Below, one piece after another: positions 1 through 9,528 of a DNA stretch of 55,073 nt; the first letter of the stretch is position 1; the number at the start of each line of letters is the position of its first letter. Both the position numbers and the translations under genes were made by a program. The notes under the pieces are model-generated. The model saw only the letters and a list, made by a program, of their open reading frames with translations. It was not told the DNA's origin and searched no databases. Source of the stretch: an uncultured Eubacterium sp. (GTDB lineage: Bacteria > Bacillota > Clostridia > Peptostreptococcales > Anaerovoracaceae); the NCBI GenBank assembly GCA_905193765.1, contig CAJJPZ010000001.1, positions 1 to 55,073 on the forward strand. Reading direction: 5' to 3'.

Positions 1-1023
1 TACTCCATATCCGCCATCGAGGTCGAAGGTCATGAGGTAGTAGTTTCTGTCGTAGTAGATCTCGACTACTGTTGAGCCGTCTGCTGCGATCTTTGTGGTC
101 GTATCATAAAGAAGCACTGTGAAGCCTGTGTATGTTTTTGCGAGTTTATCGCCTACGGCTGATTCTGTGTAGCCTTTCTTTGTTTCTGTGTCTTTCAGTG
201 TATAGTTATCGTTGTCTATGTTCTGCTGGTAGTGTTTTACTGTGAACTCTACTTCAGCAGGCTTATATGTTACTGTATATGTTTTATCTCCCTGTATGCC
301 TGTAACATCAACATCTACTGTTGCCTGATCGGGTGCATATCCCATAACTGTCGGTGATGTTACTGTCTGGCTGTAGCTGCTGCCCTTTGCAACGGTTGCT
401 GTCCATGGGTTGGCTGCCTGTTTACCATCTGCGAAAACATAGTTTATGATTATGCTGTATGTGCTGTTTTCCTCACCGTCATTGGCTGCTGTGATCTCAT
501 CATCTGCCTGTGGTGTCGGGTCGGTGGCTGTCTTTGCGGCTGCTTTGCGTATCTCGGCTTTTGTCGGGTGCGCTGCTGCTTCCGCTCTGACTTTTTCGCC
601 TGCTGTGACTCTTACTGCGTCGCTGGTCAGTGTTTTGCTGCCGTCCTTGATTTTGCATCTCAGGCTCGTGCTGCCGGTGTCTTTGTCGATGAGGTTGCGG
701 ACCATCGGATATGATACGCTGATTTCTGCGGCTTTCTCACCTCTAATATCGACCCAGAGTTCAGGATCCGCAGAGGCGAGGATCTGCCACTGATATTTTG
801 CATCTGCAGAAACTCCTGCCTTGGCAGTGAGCCTGGTCTTCTGATCTTTAGGACCGTTCTTCGGCAGGGTCACGTCCTGAACGGCGGTGCCCTGTGCGTC
901 GGTAACGGTTATATCTTTAGTTCCTGCTGCCTGTGCTGTCATGGCTGTCTGGCAGAATGTGGTCGCTATCATCACAAAGCAAAGCAGGAATGACAGTATT
1001 TTTGATTTTGTGGTCTTAGTCAT
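1..1023 (-). CDS. Exported MucBP/InlB-type repeat adhesin (5' part only)
   Basis: The reading frame is open from an ATG at 1023 to the window edge (341 codons, no stop), so only the N-terminal part is seen. A ribosome site GGAGG lies just upstream. The first 35 or so residues form a signal peptide: basic start MTKTTKSK, hydrophobic core, AQA before the likely cut. The next ~110 residues resemble an Ig-like surface domain (YQWQIL motif). The last ~100 residues fit the bacterial mucin-binding/internalin B-repeat type, with VKHYQQN, a KKGYTES turn, GSTVVEIYYDRN and TFDLDGGYG. It follows the TasA-like gene by 19 nt and is probably the last gene of the sipW operon. Cell-wall anchoring cannot be judged because the C-terminus is missing. 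Confidence 0.8.
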   Translation of the reverse strand, partial: MTKTTKSKILSFLLCFVMIATTFCQTAMTAQAAGTKDITVTDAQGTAVQDVTLPKNGPKDQKTRLTAKAGVSADAKYQWQILASADPELWVDIRGEKAAEISVSYPMVRNLIDKDTGSTSLRCKIKDGSKTLTSDAVRVTAGEKVRAEAAAHPTKAEIRKAAAKTATDPTPQADDEITAANDGEENSTYSIIINYVFADGKQAANPWTATVAKGSSYSQTVTSPTVMGYAPDQATVDVDVTGIQGDKTYTVTYKPAEVEFTVKHYQQNIDNDNYTLKDTETKKGYTESAVGDKLAKTYTGFTVLLYDTTTKIAADGSTVVEIYYDRNYYLMTFDLDGGYGV

Positions 1024-1042
1024 GTATCATTTCCTCCTTTAC

Positions 1043-1636
1043 TCATTCTCCGTCTGTGCCGGTCGGGTCTGTGTCGGGCCAGCCTGCTGCGCTGAATACG
1101 TCAGTGCCGTTGTTTTTGACCTGGGTGGCCTGGGCGCTGACTTTGATCACGGCCTGACTGTTCTGGTACATGTTGCCCATGTCCGGGTCGAAAGTCACGT
1201 TACGGAACAGTGGCTCAGTGGTGTTTCCGGCTGCCAGCGGCTTGTTGTAATAGTAGTAGCCGTCTTTGAGAGTCCAGCTGCTGCTGTCGTAGTCGATGCT
1301 GATGAGGTCTGTGTCCGGGGTGCCCTGAACGCCCTCAGCCAGCTGGATCGCTTTGTCCACGCTGATCCTTATGTATGCCGGGTTGCTGCCGGTGTTCTCG
1401 ACTCTGACGATTTTGGAAACCTCCTGACCGGGCATCACATTGTAGACGTCCTGCGACTCTTTGAAAGGTATCTCGGTGTCATTCACGAGTGCTGTTTCCT
1501 GAAGTTCGATCTTGATGTTGCCGGATGTGATGACGTTTCTGGCGGTGTCTGCCGTGTTGAAATACGCGATGGTCGTGTAGATCAGTACTGAGAGACATAT
1601 GGCCAGGACTGCTCCGGCTGCGACTTTCTTTTTCAT
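1043..1636 (-). CDS. TasA/camelysin-like exported protein with SipW-type signal peptide (1)
   Basis: This 197-residue protein has a SipW-dependent type of leader: MKKK, a hydrophobic stretch, then AYFNTADTARN about residue 28, matching the usual A-Y-F-T-D pattern at the cut. A biofilm-fibre style beta domain follows (GNIKIELQE, YIRISVDKA). AAGGAG lies 8 nt before the ATG. In Bacillus this family (TasA, TapA, camelysin) is cut by SipW and builds extracellular fibres. The fibre role here is inferred from family and operon context. It is the third of three such genes after sipW and directly precedes the adhesin. Confidence 0.8.
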   Translation of the reverse strand: MKKKVAAGAVLAICLSVLIYTTIAYFNTADTARNVITSGNIKIELQETALVNDTEIPFKESQDVYNVMPGQEVSKIVRVENTGSNPAYIRISVDKAIQLAEGVQGTPDTDLISIDYDSSSWTLKDGYYYYNKPLAAGNTTEPLFRNVTFDPDMGNMYQNSQAVIKVSAQATQVKNNGTDVFSAAGWPDTDPTGTDGE

Positions 1637-2098
1637 AGGTGATAGCTCCTTGTCTTTGATTTTATCGACTCTGGTTTTTGTGCAAAATCAGGGCGGTGCC
1701 TGTCTGCGTGTTGTGTTTGGCGGCCTCCCAACCGCTGCTGACACTAATGTATGCCTGCGCGCCTGCTGACTGCGACCGGCCGTGTCTCCGTCTTGTGTGG
1801 TGACGGGTGGCTCTAGTGCTGTCTGCCGGTGCGGCACAGGGCATATATGAATATCCGTGAGTCAGTGACGGATACTCATGTATGCCCTGCTCCGAAGAAC
1901 AGGGTATACAAAATTGCTTGAGGAATGTCCGGACCAGGTGTTTGCAAAACCCTCCGGACATATATAAATAATCGCCCCTTACGCACAGTGTAAACAACAT
2001 GCGTAAAAGATTTGCAATTATGGATCGTTGGGGTTATCCAGTGAATATATCATCGCTGGACAGCTATGTATGTAAAATCCTGAGATTTTAATACATGA
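1637..2098. other. 462-bp spacer between TasA-like genes with inverted repeats
   Basis: No convincing gene. It holds several inverted repeats: a 20-bp imperfect palindrome (1839-1858 with 1868-1887, 9-nt loop), a perfect 9-bp pair ATGTCCGGA/TCCGGACAT (1925-1933, 1953-1961) and the hairpin listed at 2066-2096. Just upstream of gene 1043-1636, the minus strand reads TGCACAAAAACCA; a very similar sequence lies at the same place before gene 2099-2878. These may be mRNA processing or partial termination sites that set the ratio of the fibre proteins. Confidence 0.5.
2066..2096 (-). promoter_or_regulatory. Hairpin 3 nt after a TasA-like stop codon
   Basis: The arms ATGTAT-g-TAAAATC and GATTTTA-ATACAT pair over 13 bp with one bulged base and a CTGA loop. 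The hairpin starts 2-3 nt after the TAG of gene 2099-2878. There is no T-run behind it, so a 3'-end stabiliser or processing signal is more likely than a terminator. Confidence 0.5.
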
Positions 2099-2878
2099 CT
2101 ATTTCCATGGGTTGTAGTTTGCTCCGAATGCATCATTAATAGCAGCTGATGCATTGTCAAATCCGGCAGCCTGAACAGCTACAGCGAATACAGGGCACTT
2201 GATACCGTCTTTTTCTATATCAAAGTCAAAATCAAGTGCTTTACCAAAGGCATAGTACTTACCATCTTTATAATCGAATGATTTATCAAGATATACACCC
2301 TGAACAAACTGCTCTGTTGTAGCTCCAGCTGGTACAACTGTTGCATAGTCAGCATAGTAAACGTTGTAGTTTACGCCATCGATATTTGTTTCAAAGTAGT
2401 TCCATTTATTATCTGTCTTCCAGATCCATTCATTTCCATAAGTTGTTGTTATCGTTCCATCTTTTACCTTATTACCAAAGTTGAAGTGGAGTACATTAAG
2501 GCCTGCATTGAAAGTTTCTTCTCCGTCATCCAGCGCTGAAGGGATCGCGAAGTATGCTCTGATGTAAGCATCGTTCTTACCTGTATTAGTTACAGTTACC
2601 ATCTTGTCTACATAGTTCGCTGCGGTAGGCATTCCGAACTGGTCTTTCTCGCCCTGTGCTGATCCAACGATCGGGTTGAGGACCTTGTTCTGTTCGAAGG
2701 CTTCTAAAGCATCACCCTTATCGTTTCTCTGCTGTTCGTTTAATTCAATCTTCACATTTCCTGTTGTGAACACGTTGTCTGCATTATCTGTGTCTGTGAA
2801 GTATGCCAGTGATGCGCCGATCACGCCGATCACGAGAAGTGCTACTACCAGACTGCATGTTACGATTTTCTTTTTCAT
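2099..2878 (-). CDS. TasA-like exported protein with SipW-type signal peptide (2)
   Basis: This 259-residue protein has the leader MKKKIVTCSLVVALLVIGV followed by SLAYFTDTDNADN, a clear SipW-type signal sequence. The mature part starts with VFTTGNVKIELNE, as in TasA/CalY proteins, and contains a VTNTGKNDAYIRAYF segment typical of the fibre-forming beta sandwich. AAGGAC precedes the ATG. It is the longest of the three paralogs and matches TasA itself in size (about 260 residues). It is therefore the best candidate for the main fibre subunit; that role is inferred. It lies downstream of the paralog at 3377-3952. Confidence 0.82.
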   Translation of the reverse strand: MKKKIVTCSLVVALLVIGVIGASLAYFTDTDNADNVFTTGNVKIELNEQQRNDKGDALEAFEQNKVLNPIVGSAQGEKDQFGMPTAANYVDKMVTVTNTGKNDAYIRAYFAIPSALDDGEETFNAGLNVLHFNFGNKVKDGTITTTYGNEWIWKTDNKWNYFETNIDGVNYNVYYADYATVVPAGATTEQFVQGVYLDKSFDYKDGKYYAFGKALDFDFDIEKDGIKCPVFAVAVQAAGFDNASAAINDAFGANYNPWK

Positions 2879-3376
2879 AAGTAATTAGTCCTTTCTCATA
2901 GTAAATAACTTTTGGTTTTTGTGCAGGTCTCCGCTGCTGCGGGGCTGCTGCTGTCATCATGTCCAGTGCGCGGCGGTCCCTGTTTCGGTCAGGTGCCGGT
3001 GTGCTCGTGGCACGGACATCATGAGCGCAGTGCCCTCAGTCCGCTTTCGAACCTGCCTGTATGAAAATATCCTGCGGATATCTCCCGTCGTCTGTACGCA
3101 AAGCATCTGTCATGCTGCCGGCCCTGCAGCTTCGCTCTGCAAAAACCTATTAATGATCCATGGACCACCGGAGCGGTCCACAGATCTTAGAACATGCAGC
3201 CCCACGATCAGAAGAACGTGGCGCCTGCCTTGCGGCCGAAATAAATTTTACATACACCCGGCTGACAGGAGCATCCATGCCCCCGGTCCCGCGTTGTTAT
3301 GACGATGCGGGAACCATGTCAATCAGCGGTGATCCGCTGGGGATGGGTGGGTATGTAGGAGTTAGTTGCCAGTTGC
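2879..3376. other. 498-bp spacer with GC-rich hairpins
   Basis: No gene recognised. It contains short perfect hairpins: ATATCC-TGC-GGATAT near 3066, TGGACC/GGTCCA near 3160-3180, and CAGCGG-TGAT-CCGCTG at 3324-3339, the last about 40 nt after the stop of gene 3377-3952. As with the 1637-2098 spacer, the length is unusual for the inside of an operon. Confidence 0.4.
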
Positions 3377-3952
3377 TTATTTGCTAACTTCATCCCATGC
3401 TGCTGCTGGAGTATCAAATCCGTCTTTCTGGATGGCATAGCCATAAACATCTATTTTAGCGTTGCTATAAGTTGAAACATCTGCATCATCCTTTATCTTG
3501 AAAGCTCCGAAAACAGCTAAGTCTGTTGCTGCTGTAGAAGAAGTGTAGTTCTTGTAGTATACGCCTGCAGCTCCTTCTAAAGCAGTCCAGCCATTAGCTT
3601 TTATCTGATCAGCAATCGTTGTATCAGCTTCTATTGCAGAAAGACCATTTTCAACCTTAACGAAGATCCAGCTGTCTTCACTGTCAGCGGCTACGTGTAT
3701 GGTAGGGTCTTTAGTGTATTCATGTCCCGGGATGAGCTTGTAGGTATTAGCCTTTACACGATCTGCGTCTGCGACTGGTGCTCCCATATCAGTTACGTTA
3801 GCCTCGTCTAACGTAATAGCTACTTTACCAACAGTAAATGTATTATTTACCTGGTCTTTTGACGTCAGGAACGCCATTGTTCCGAGCACGCTGGCTACTA
3901 CGAGCGCCGCTGCGCACAGAACCGTTAAAAAAACTTTCTTCTTACTTTTCAT
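3377..3952 (-). CDS. TasA-like exported protein with SipW-type signal peptide (3)
   Basis: This is the first of the three paralogs after sipW. The leader is MKSKKKVFLTVLCAAALVV, followed by GTMAFLTSKDQVNNTFTVG, which fits the SipW-type cut region. The body has a DSWIFVKVENGL motif common in clostridial SipW substrates. Two in-frame ATGs exist, at 3958 and 3952. AGGAGG is only 3 nt from the first but 9 nt from the second, so 3952 is chosen (191 residues). The exported, fibre-related role is inferred from the signal type and from sipW being the adjacent gene. Confidence 0.8.
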   Translation of the reverse strand: MKSKKKVFLTVLCAAALVVASVLGTMAFLTSKDQVNNTFTVGKVAITLDEANVTDMGAPVADADRVKANTYKLIPGHEYTKDPTIHVAADSEDSWIFVKVENGLSAIEADTTIADQIKANGWTALEGAAGVYYKNYTSSTAATDLAVFGAFKIKDDADVSTYSNAKIDVYGYAIQKDGFDTPAAAWDEVSK

Positions 3953-4119
3953 TTTCATTCTCCTCCTGTGAAAATTGATTTTAATTGTTTCTTACATGCG
4001 GGCGCTCTCAGGCGATTTCCCACTATGTCCTCTGCTCTTTGATGCAGCTTCCTGCGCAGGTGAGCATCCTGCTTCCATTTATAAACAGCTCCCCATTATT
4101 ACAAGAAGCGCGTTTATCG

Positions 4120-4803
4120 TTACTGTTTATCCACCCATCTGTACCGCACGGTGCCGTCGTCAGGACGGGGGATCTGCTGCCCGGATTTTGCACGGGGTTC
4201 CGCGGGAGCGGGGTCTGTGCCGGAGCCCGGGGTGGCGTCTGTGCTGTCTTCGTCGTCCTTTTTCCGGCGGCCTCGGCCTTTGCTGTCCTTATCCTTGTCC
4301 TTGTCGTCAAAGAGGTCGGGCAGGAACACCAGCAGGATTATGATGGCTGCGGCGGCCAGTGCCAGGTATCTGCCGGGCGGGTCTTTGACGTAGCCGGCGA
4401 AATAGCCCAGGTACGGTATGGTGAATACGGGCTTGCCGATCAGGTTTTTGTAGTGCACCGGGGATGCGTCGGGATATTCGTTGGCATCGCCCTGTGTGTA
4501 AAAGTGCTGATTCGGGTCGTCTATTTTTATTACTCTGTGCGTTGCGACGGTGAGATTTTCATCGAGAACGAAGGTTATGGGGTCGCCTACCCTGATGTCC
4601 TGAGGGTCGGTTTTCTTGACGTATATCAGGGAGCCTGTGTGGTAGGTGGGTTCCATGGAGCCGGAGAGCACGCTGTAGGTCTGGAAGCCGATGAGTTTGG
4701 CTCCTGCCAGGAGTGCTGCTGCGACGACTACCATCGCCACCAGGACTGTTGTTATGATGTTGTAGATCTTCCTGCCTGTTGTCTGCTGACTTCTTCTTCT
4801 CAA
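4120..4803 (-). CDS. sipW: Signal peptidase I, ER/SipW type
   Basis: This 227-residue membrane protease cuts the leaders of the TasA-like proteins downstream. A membrane segment at about 16-40 precedes the catalytic motif SGSMEP (Ser49). The second catalytic position is a histidine (THRV, His89) rather than lysine, the mark of the SipW/ER class, and QGDAN with PD follows at about 104-112. A second membrane segment lies at about 146-160. A charged tail follows, rich in D, K, P and R (about 165-227) and longer than usual. The start is TTG at 4803 with AAGGTG before it. It leads a likely operon with three SipW-type substrates and an adhesin. Confidence 0.88.
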   Translation of the reverse strand: MRRRSQQTTGRKIYNIITTVLVAMVVVAAALLAGAKLIGFQTYSVLSGSMEPTYHTGSLIYVKKTDPQDIRVGDPITFVLDENLTVATHRVIKIDDPNQHFYTQGDANEYPDASPVHYKNLIGKPVFTIPYLGYFAGYVKDPPGRYLALAAAAIIILLVFLPDLFDDKDKDKDSKGRGRRKKDDEDSTDATPGSGTDPAPAEPRAKSGQQIPRPDDGTVRYRWVDKQ

Positions 4804-6197
4804 TTCTTCACCTTTTGGTTTTGGCCCGGGATCGTGTTGTGTCCGGGGCCGTATGTATGTCTGTTTGTTTTGTGTTGTCCGTGTGTTTATGTCTGCGTGT
4901 TTGATCGTCTGTGTTTCGGCGCCGTGCGGTGTATGTGCTGACTGGCTGCTGCCGTGTCCGCTGCTCCTGCTGCGGTCGCATGGTCATGAAAGTTCTGTCT
5001 GTGATGTGCTGCTGTGATCGGGGTCTGTCCGGCTGGTGTCATATGATCTGCTGGTTATCCGTTGATGACTGGTGAGTGTGATGTACTTGCTTGGGTGGGA
5101 TCCTTGCGGATCGATATTACCTCGCTCTATATGATCATGATCCGTCGGGTCATGATTCACTTTGCTCAGTGATCCATCTGCCGATGCTATGACAATATAC
5201 CTGTCTATATATCCGGTACTCCGAAAATCTGTATGCTTTTTCCTTCTGACCTTGTATGCTTGCGCCTGTTACGGCACTTGTAATTTTATGTTAAAATATG
5301 TGTATATTATCCAAAATGACCTTCCTGGCCTTTTGCGTTCGGTATATTACCACAATTTTTTAGATACTTCAAGTGCTTTGTAACAAAAAGCATCATATAT
5401 GTAATAATTAACGCTTTTACGGTATTTTTGTGGTTATGAGACGGTTAGAAAACTCAAAAAACCGACGCAAAACCCTTGCTATTACTAGGATTTCATGCCG
5501 TTTTTTGAGGCGGTTTTCGACAAAATTCGACACTGGTTTCGGGGTCGGATTTGGAGGATAAATCTGGATTTACAGGGTTTTTATAGGTGGTTTTTGTGGC
5601 TGTTAAGAAGCTCTTCGCAGCATGTGCGGATGGCGGATAATCGAAGCCTGACACGCTTGTTTTTATCCATATAATAGGGTTTATGGCATGTATTATACAG
5701 GGTTTTTATGGGATTTATTCTCATTTTATAGTTATGATGGATTTTATTTGATTTGATTGTGTTCGACAGTCAATATAACACATTCAAGACATGATGTATG
5801 TCTTTACACATAGCATGATGTACTGCATCGACACAACAGAGATAAGAGATGCCAGACTCGGATCGCCGCTGTCGTAACGATAGCTCACACGGAATCATCT
5901 TCATAAGGCTATGATGATGTGTGGTATCGCCACCGACGACGGCACTTACGGGTCCAAGATGTGATACTGATTGAACCGGTCATACTGCTGTGAAGAAATC
6001 CATTGTATTCTGAAAAGAGTCCGATACTAAATCTTCATATGTCTAACCTGTCCAACGTTTCCCCTAACCTCATTATCCTGCGCCGGGCTGCAAACTCGTC
6101 GGTCTTGGTTTTCTTCTACATAATATATATTATTCAGATGAGGCTGTACATCGAGGTACATGGATGCCATGGATCACGACGATGTCTGTGGCCGATG
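4804..6197. other. Long non-coding region with leader of the sipW operon
   Basis: No credible gene. On the minus strand the span between the promoter at 5344-5372 and sipW would be a ~530-nt leader. It contains ATCATGA/TCATGAT and GATCC-GCAA-GGATC hairpins (about 5090-5160). Further out an AT-rich part holds a long inverted repeat CTCAAAAAACCG / CGTTTTTTGAG (5453-5464, 5499-5509). Short broken protein-like stretches around 5820-5990 could be remains of a dead gene, but I cannot name one. Confidence 0.4.
5344..5372 (-). promoter_or_regulatory. Candidate promoter of the sipW operon
   Basis: On the minus strand TTGAAG and TAATAT are 17 bp apart, with TGG before the -10 (extended -10). Transcription would start near 5337, about 530 nt before sipW. 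No better match lies closer. Confidence 0.45.
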
Positions 6198-6503
6198 GTA
6201 GAGTTTTGATGGCTTTCTTCTCAGAAACCTACCGCTGGGTTGCATATCTGTGGTTACAGTGTGTCCAGCAGCTGTGGATGGTAGAGTTTCGCGGACTTTT
6301 TTTCTGAAAATCTACCCATTTGCACGGCGACCTGCATCCATCAGCATGATTTTCCAGATAAAGTCAGCCAATCCGGCACCGAGCGTAGGTTTTTGAAAAT
6401 TTTACATGAAAAACTCTACCCTCAGCGCCACGCCTAACCGTCTCACCAGAACATCTAACTCCATGCGGTAGGTTTTCCGAAATTTTTCACACGAAACTCT
6501 ACC
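6198..6503 (-). repeat. Composite four-box intergenic repeat, copy 1 (full)
   Basis: Four 35-bp boxes start at 6198, 6281, 6386 and 6469 (spacing 83, 105, 83). Read on the minus strand they occur in the family order: two GTAGAG...CCTAC boxes, then a GTAGAT box and a GTAGG box. It lies in the non-coding region downstream of the nuclease-like gene. Confidence 0.9.
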
Positions 6504-6624
6504 ATCGAACTCAGACAGTCTCCGAGCTCAAACTATCGAACCCAAACAGTCCCCAAACAAAACCACCAGACCCAGACAGCACCCCGAGCTCAAGCCATCA
6601 GACTCAAACAGACCCCGAGCCAAA
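6503..6624. repeat. Degenerate ~31-bp tandem repeat, four units
   Basis: Four units beginning CCATCGAACTC or similar start at 6503, 6534, 6563 and 6595 and share a CAGACAG...CCCGAGC core. The strand is C/A-rich. The array abuts copy 1 of the four-box repeat. No reading frame with coding character. Confidence 0.6.
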
Positions 6625-7176
6625 CCATCATCACCAGGCAGGAGCGTCACCAGCCAGTCAGGCGAGCCGAGGCAGACCTGATTCAAACCATCTCTCAGCC
6701 CTGCCTAAGCTAGCTCAATCTGAGTCGCCACTCTCAGCACGCCTGCTCCTAGTGAAACCCAGCTTTGCCAACCTGACTCGCCACTCTGATGACAGTATAT
6801 CAACCATCAAACCCACATCTGAAGCCGTCAACTGCAGCCGCCTTTTGACGCCACATCTGTGGTGCCTGCACAGGTCTGTCCCTCAGACGTCATTGCAACG
6901 CGTATCGTCATTTAACATTTCAGACACGCCTGCCATTAAAATGACAACATACCTGACAGCATATCTGCCCCTAAAGCCATCCTCATATCTGCAACATGTC
7001 CCCTGCCAGACCGCCATGCTCCTAACCTGTTCATCATCCGTTCTGACCTCATGCCACCGCACTTACCTGTGTGTCTGTCAGCTTGATTTTACACGTCCTG
7101 CCGAGCCGGATCCGGCGGCGCCAGTTTCTCCTGCCAATCACATTCGCTGGCCACACTCGCCGGACAGGTCCGCCAT
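6625..7176. other. C/A-rich non-coding stretch
   Basis: Low-complexity C/A-rich sequence that continues the bias of the tandem array. An open frame exists (plus, 6752-7318), but it has no recognisable domain and overlaps the end of the real gene on the other strand. Nothing else seen. Confidence 0.4.
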
Positions 7177-8607
7177 TCACATTCTCGGCAGGATATTGTC
7201 TTCGATGAAATGCCTTATTGCTTTCAGGTCTATGTTGCCGCCGGACTCATATGTGAAATATATGTTTTTCCATGGGACTATGCCGTTGCGCTCGTACAGA
7301 TTCTTTTTCCAGATGTGATGGTCGACGTATTTCGGGTCGTCCATCATGCCGCAGTACTCCCAGTAGAACTTCAGCAGATCTGCTCCTCTGAATGTAAAGT
7401 CCGGGACCAGCATGAATCCCTCGATATAAAGCGGTTCTTCGTATCTGAACGGAATGCCGTACTGATACAGCAGCTCTGCGATCATGACTTCGGATTTCGA
7501 ACGCATATGGAGTCCGCGGGATGTGATCTTATCCTTGCCCTCAGGGCGCTTGTCGCTTTGCCGATAGGGGGCTTCGCTCCATTCCTTGTGAGCCTGGAGC
7601 CTTGATTTTGCATATGCATCGGAGGACATGAGCAGACTGTCGGCTCCCGGAGATACGCCCTGCACGGCCAGTGGCTCATGCGGCGGGGCAGTCGTCACCG
7701 GGGACTGGACTATGTACATACCTGAATCGGTCCGGGTGATTCTCGCAGTGTTGTCCGGGGTACGGGCTGGTGTGTTCGATCGGCCGCGCCTGTTTGCAAA
7801 GGTGCCGGTGCCGTCCGGAAATACTGCGGAATTTATGCTGCTGCCTTTTGCCCTGGCCACTGCCGGCGCTTCCACTGCTGTCGCCTCTGCAAAAATGGCA
7901 GCCCGACCCGAAGGCTTGCTGTCTGCGCCGTTTCGCCTGCTGCCTGCGGTATCTGGCACCATATCTCCGTTGCCGCCAGTGGTGCTGCCATCTGTATCGT
8001 GGCTGCCAGCCTCCCCGGACTCCCCGGCACTGTGCCCATTCGTTCTGGCGCCGATGCCCGCAAGGTGCTCTGATGTGGCTCTTGATATTTGCGTATGATC
8101 ATCCCCGGCCCCGGGACCCCCACCACGGCCTGTCCTGCTTCCAGTCCCGGCTCCTTGTGGAGACTCCGGTGATCCCGGCAGCGCAGCAACTGCGTGGTCT
8201 GCTTCAGATTCACCATTATTCATTGCCCCCGCTCCCCTGTAAAAGAAATATTTCTCCGGCAGCGATCTGTACGCCCGCTTCATTTCCCCGATCACACTGG
8301 CAGGGTCGAAAGTCGTGAACTTCCGCACCATGCTCCCCATGAGACCGATATTGCGGTCGATCCCCTCAAGCGTCTGTCCCAGGAATTCCTTTCGCGCCAG
8401 CCGCATCTGCACATCCTTGTCGCCGGTGATCCCCTTGTAGACAGTCCTGCCGTTGACATTCCGGGCATGAAAATACCTGTATCTGTCTCCCTGTTTCGTC
8501 ATATTCAGCTTGCCATCCGGACAGCTGTCGTACTCCTTCTGCAAAATCTCCCGCTGCTGCTTCATCGCCTGCAGTATTTCATCGAGTTTGTCTGCATAAA
8601 ATTCCAT
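7177..8607 (-). CDS. PD-(D/E)XK-like nuclease-fold protein with long disordered linker
   Basis: This 476-residue protein has two ordered ends that both match the 266-residue protein at 54056-54856. The N-terminal ~125 residues are helical and end in SLPEKYFF. The C-terminal ~115 residues hold RSKSE, FRYEEPL, VPDF and FYWEYCG, which fit the E...PDF...WE(x)xG core of a PD-(D/E)XK nuclease fold. Between them lies a ~215-residue G/S/T/A/D-rich insert with no predicted order, absent from the shorter paralog. AGAGG precedes the ATG at 8607. It sits between copies 1 and 2 of the four-box repeat. Function is unknown; a nuclease-like role is inferred from the motifs only. Confidence 0.65.
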   Translation of the reverse strand: MEFYADKLDEILQAMKQQREILQKEYDSCPDGKLNMTKQGDRYRYFHARNVNGRTVYKGITGDKDVQMRLARKEFLGQTLEGIDRNIGLMGSMVRKFTTFDPASVIGEMKRAYRSLPEKYFFYRGAGAMNNGESEADHAVAALPGSPESPQGAGTGSRTGRGGGPGAGDDHTQISRATSEHLAGIGARTNGHSAGESGEAGSHDTDGSTTGGNGDMVPDTAGSRRNGADSKPSGRAAIFAEATAVEAPAVARAKGSSINSAVFPDGTGTFANRRGRSNTPARTPDNTARITRTDSGMYIVQSPVTTAPPHEPLAVQGVSPGADSLLMSSDAYAKSRLQAHKEWSEAPYRQSDKRPEGKDKITSRGLHMRSKSEVMIAELLYQYGIPFRYEEPLYIEGFMLVPDFTFRGADLLKFYWEYCGMMDDPKYVDHHIWKKNLYERNGIVPWKNIYFTYESGGNIDLKAIRHFIEDNILPRM

Positions 8608-9000
8608 TCCCTCACCTCTTTTACTTTAAACCAGCACCGCCTGGACAGGCGGCATAATATACACATTGCTTCTGTTTACAGTTCGTCTGGCTTGATCCGC
8701 AAACATCTCAAAGCCAACGCTGCATCCCACCAGGAGCCACATACCGACAGGTTACTTGATCACACGGCTTTGTCCGCGGATACCGGCCTGTTTTCCCTTT
8801 GGGGTTCCTTTGGCTTTGTTCATCTTGTGTTATTTTGAAATTTTTCCTTTATTTGTATTTATGCTAACACACCTCGCGCCTCGTAGCAACCATTTTATTG
8901 AATTAATTTCTTTTTTTACTAATTTTATTTCAAATCAGCATGTCAGTGTGGCAATATGAACAGGTATATGATCCGTATCCGGCTCTGGCCGGGAGCAATG
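8608..9000. other. Upstream region of the nuclease-like gene
   Basis: An AT-rich section at about 8830-8960 could carry the promoter of gene 7177-8607, but I see no clear -35/-10 pair. No gene recognised. Confidence 0.35.
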
Positions 9001-9304
9001 GTAGAGTTTTGGAGTAAAAAATTCGAAAAACCTACTGCGTCAGACCGGCAGTGCCAGCCGGAGATCCTGAGCATGTATCGAGAGTAGAGTTTCTTAGACA
9101 AAAAATCAAAAAACCTACCTCCGGCGCATGATCCGCCGATATTGACAGGGAAATAATGTCAAAATCAGCCTGGTTTTAACCCGGTGAGTAGATTTTTCTG
9201 AAATAAGCTTCAAAAACTCTACCATAGACAGTCCGTACAGTGGCCGGAAGCAAATGATCCCAGAGCCGGGGTAGGTTTTTCAGAAAAAAAGCTCAAAACT
9301 CTAC
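9001..9304 (+). repeat. Composite four-box intergenic repeat, copy 2 (full)
   Basis: Boxes start at 9001, 9084, 9188 and 9271 (spacing 83, 104, 83). The first spacer has stem CCGGC-7 nt-GCCGG (9045-9061); the middle spacer has TTGACA...TGTCAA (9142-9162). The box at 9084 is identical to the inverted box at 20581-20615. Similarity to copy 4 extends ~30 bp past the last box. Confidence 0.93.
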
Positions 9305-9528
9305 TGTCACAATATATTTACGGCCATCAGGCCTTACGACCCATAACGATGAAGTTTCATCCTGCTGCTAAAAAACTGTTAAAATCCAGGAACAGGCGAT
9401 ATAGGTGTGGCCTGCCCTGACTTTCCACCTGTCTCAGAGTCTGCCCCGGGAGGTTGCCCACGGTCCGGCAGTCCTGCCGGATCAGTGCTTAAACATCTTA
9501 TTTGCATTATGGATATCATGAAAAATGC

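Noticed and set aside
1662..2000. 112-codon minus-strand frame between TasA-like genes
   Set aside because: No ribosome site, no family, and it runs through several inverted repeats.
3985..4941. 318-codon plus-strand frame over sipW
   Set aside because: Antisense to a clear signal peptidase gene and without any recognisable product.
5440..5570. Prophage or integrase attachment site
   Set aside because: The inverted repeat and AT-rich flank look unusual, but there is no integrase or matching second copy in the window.
6752..7318. 188-codon plus-strand frame
   Set aside because: Lies in C/A-biased low-complexity DNA and overlaps the end of the nuclease-like gene.
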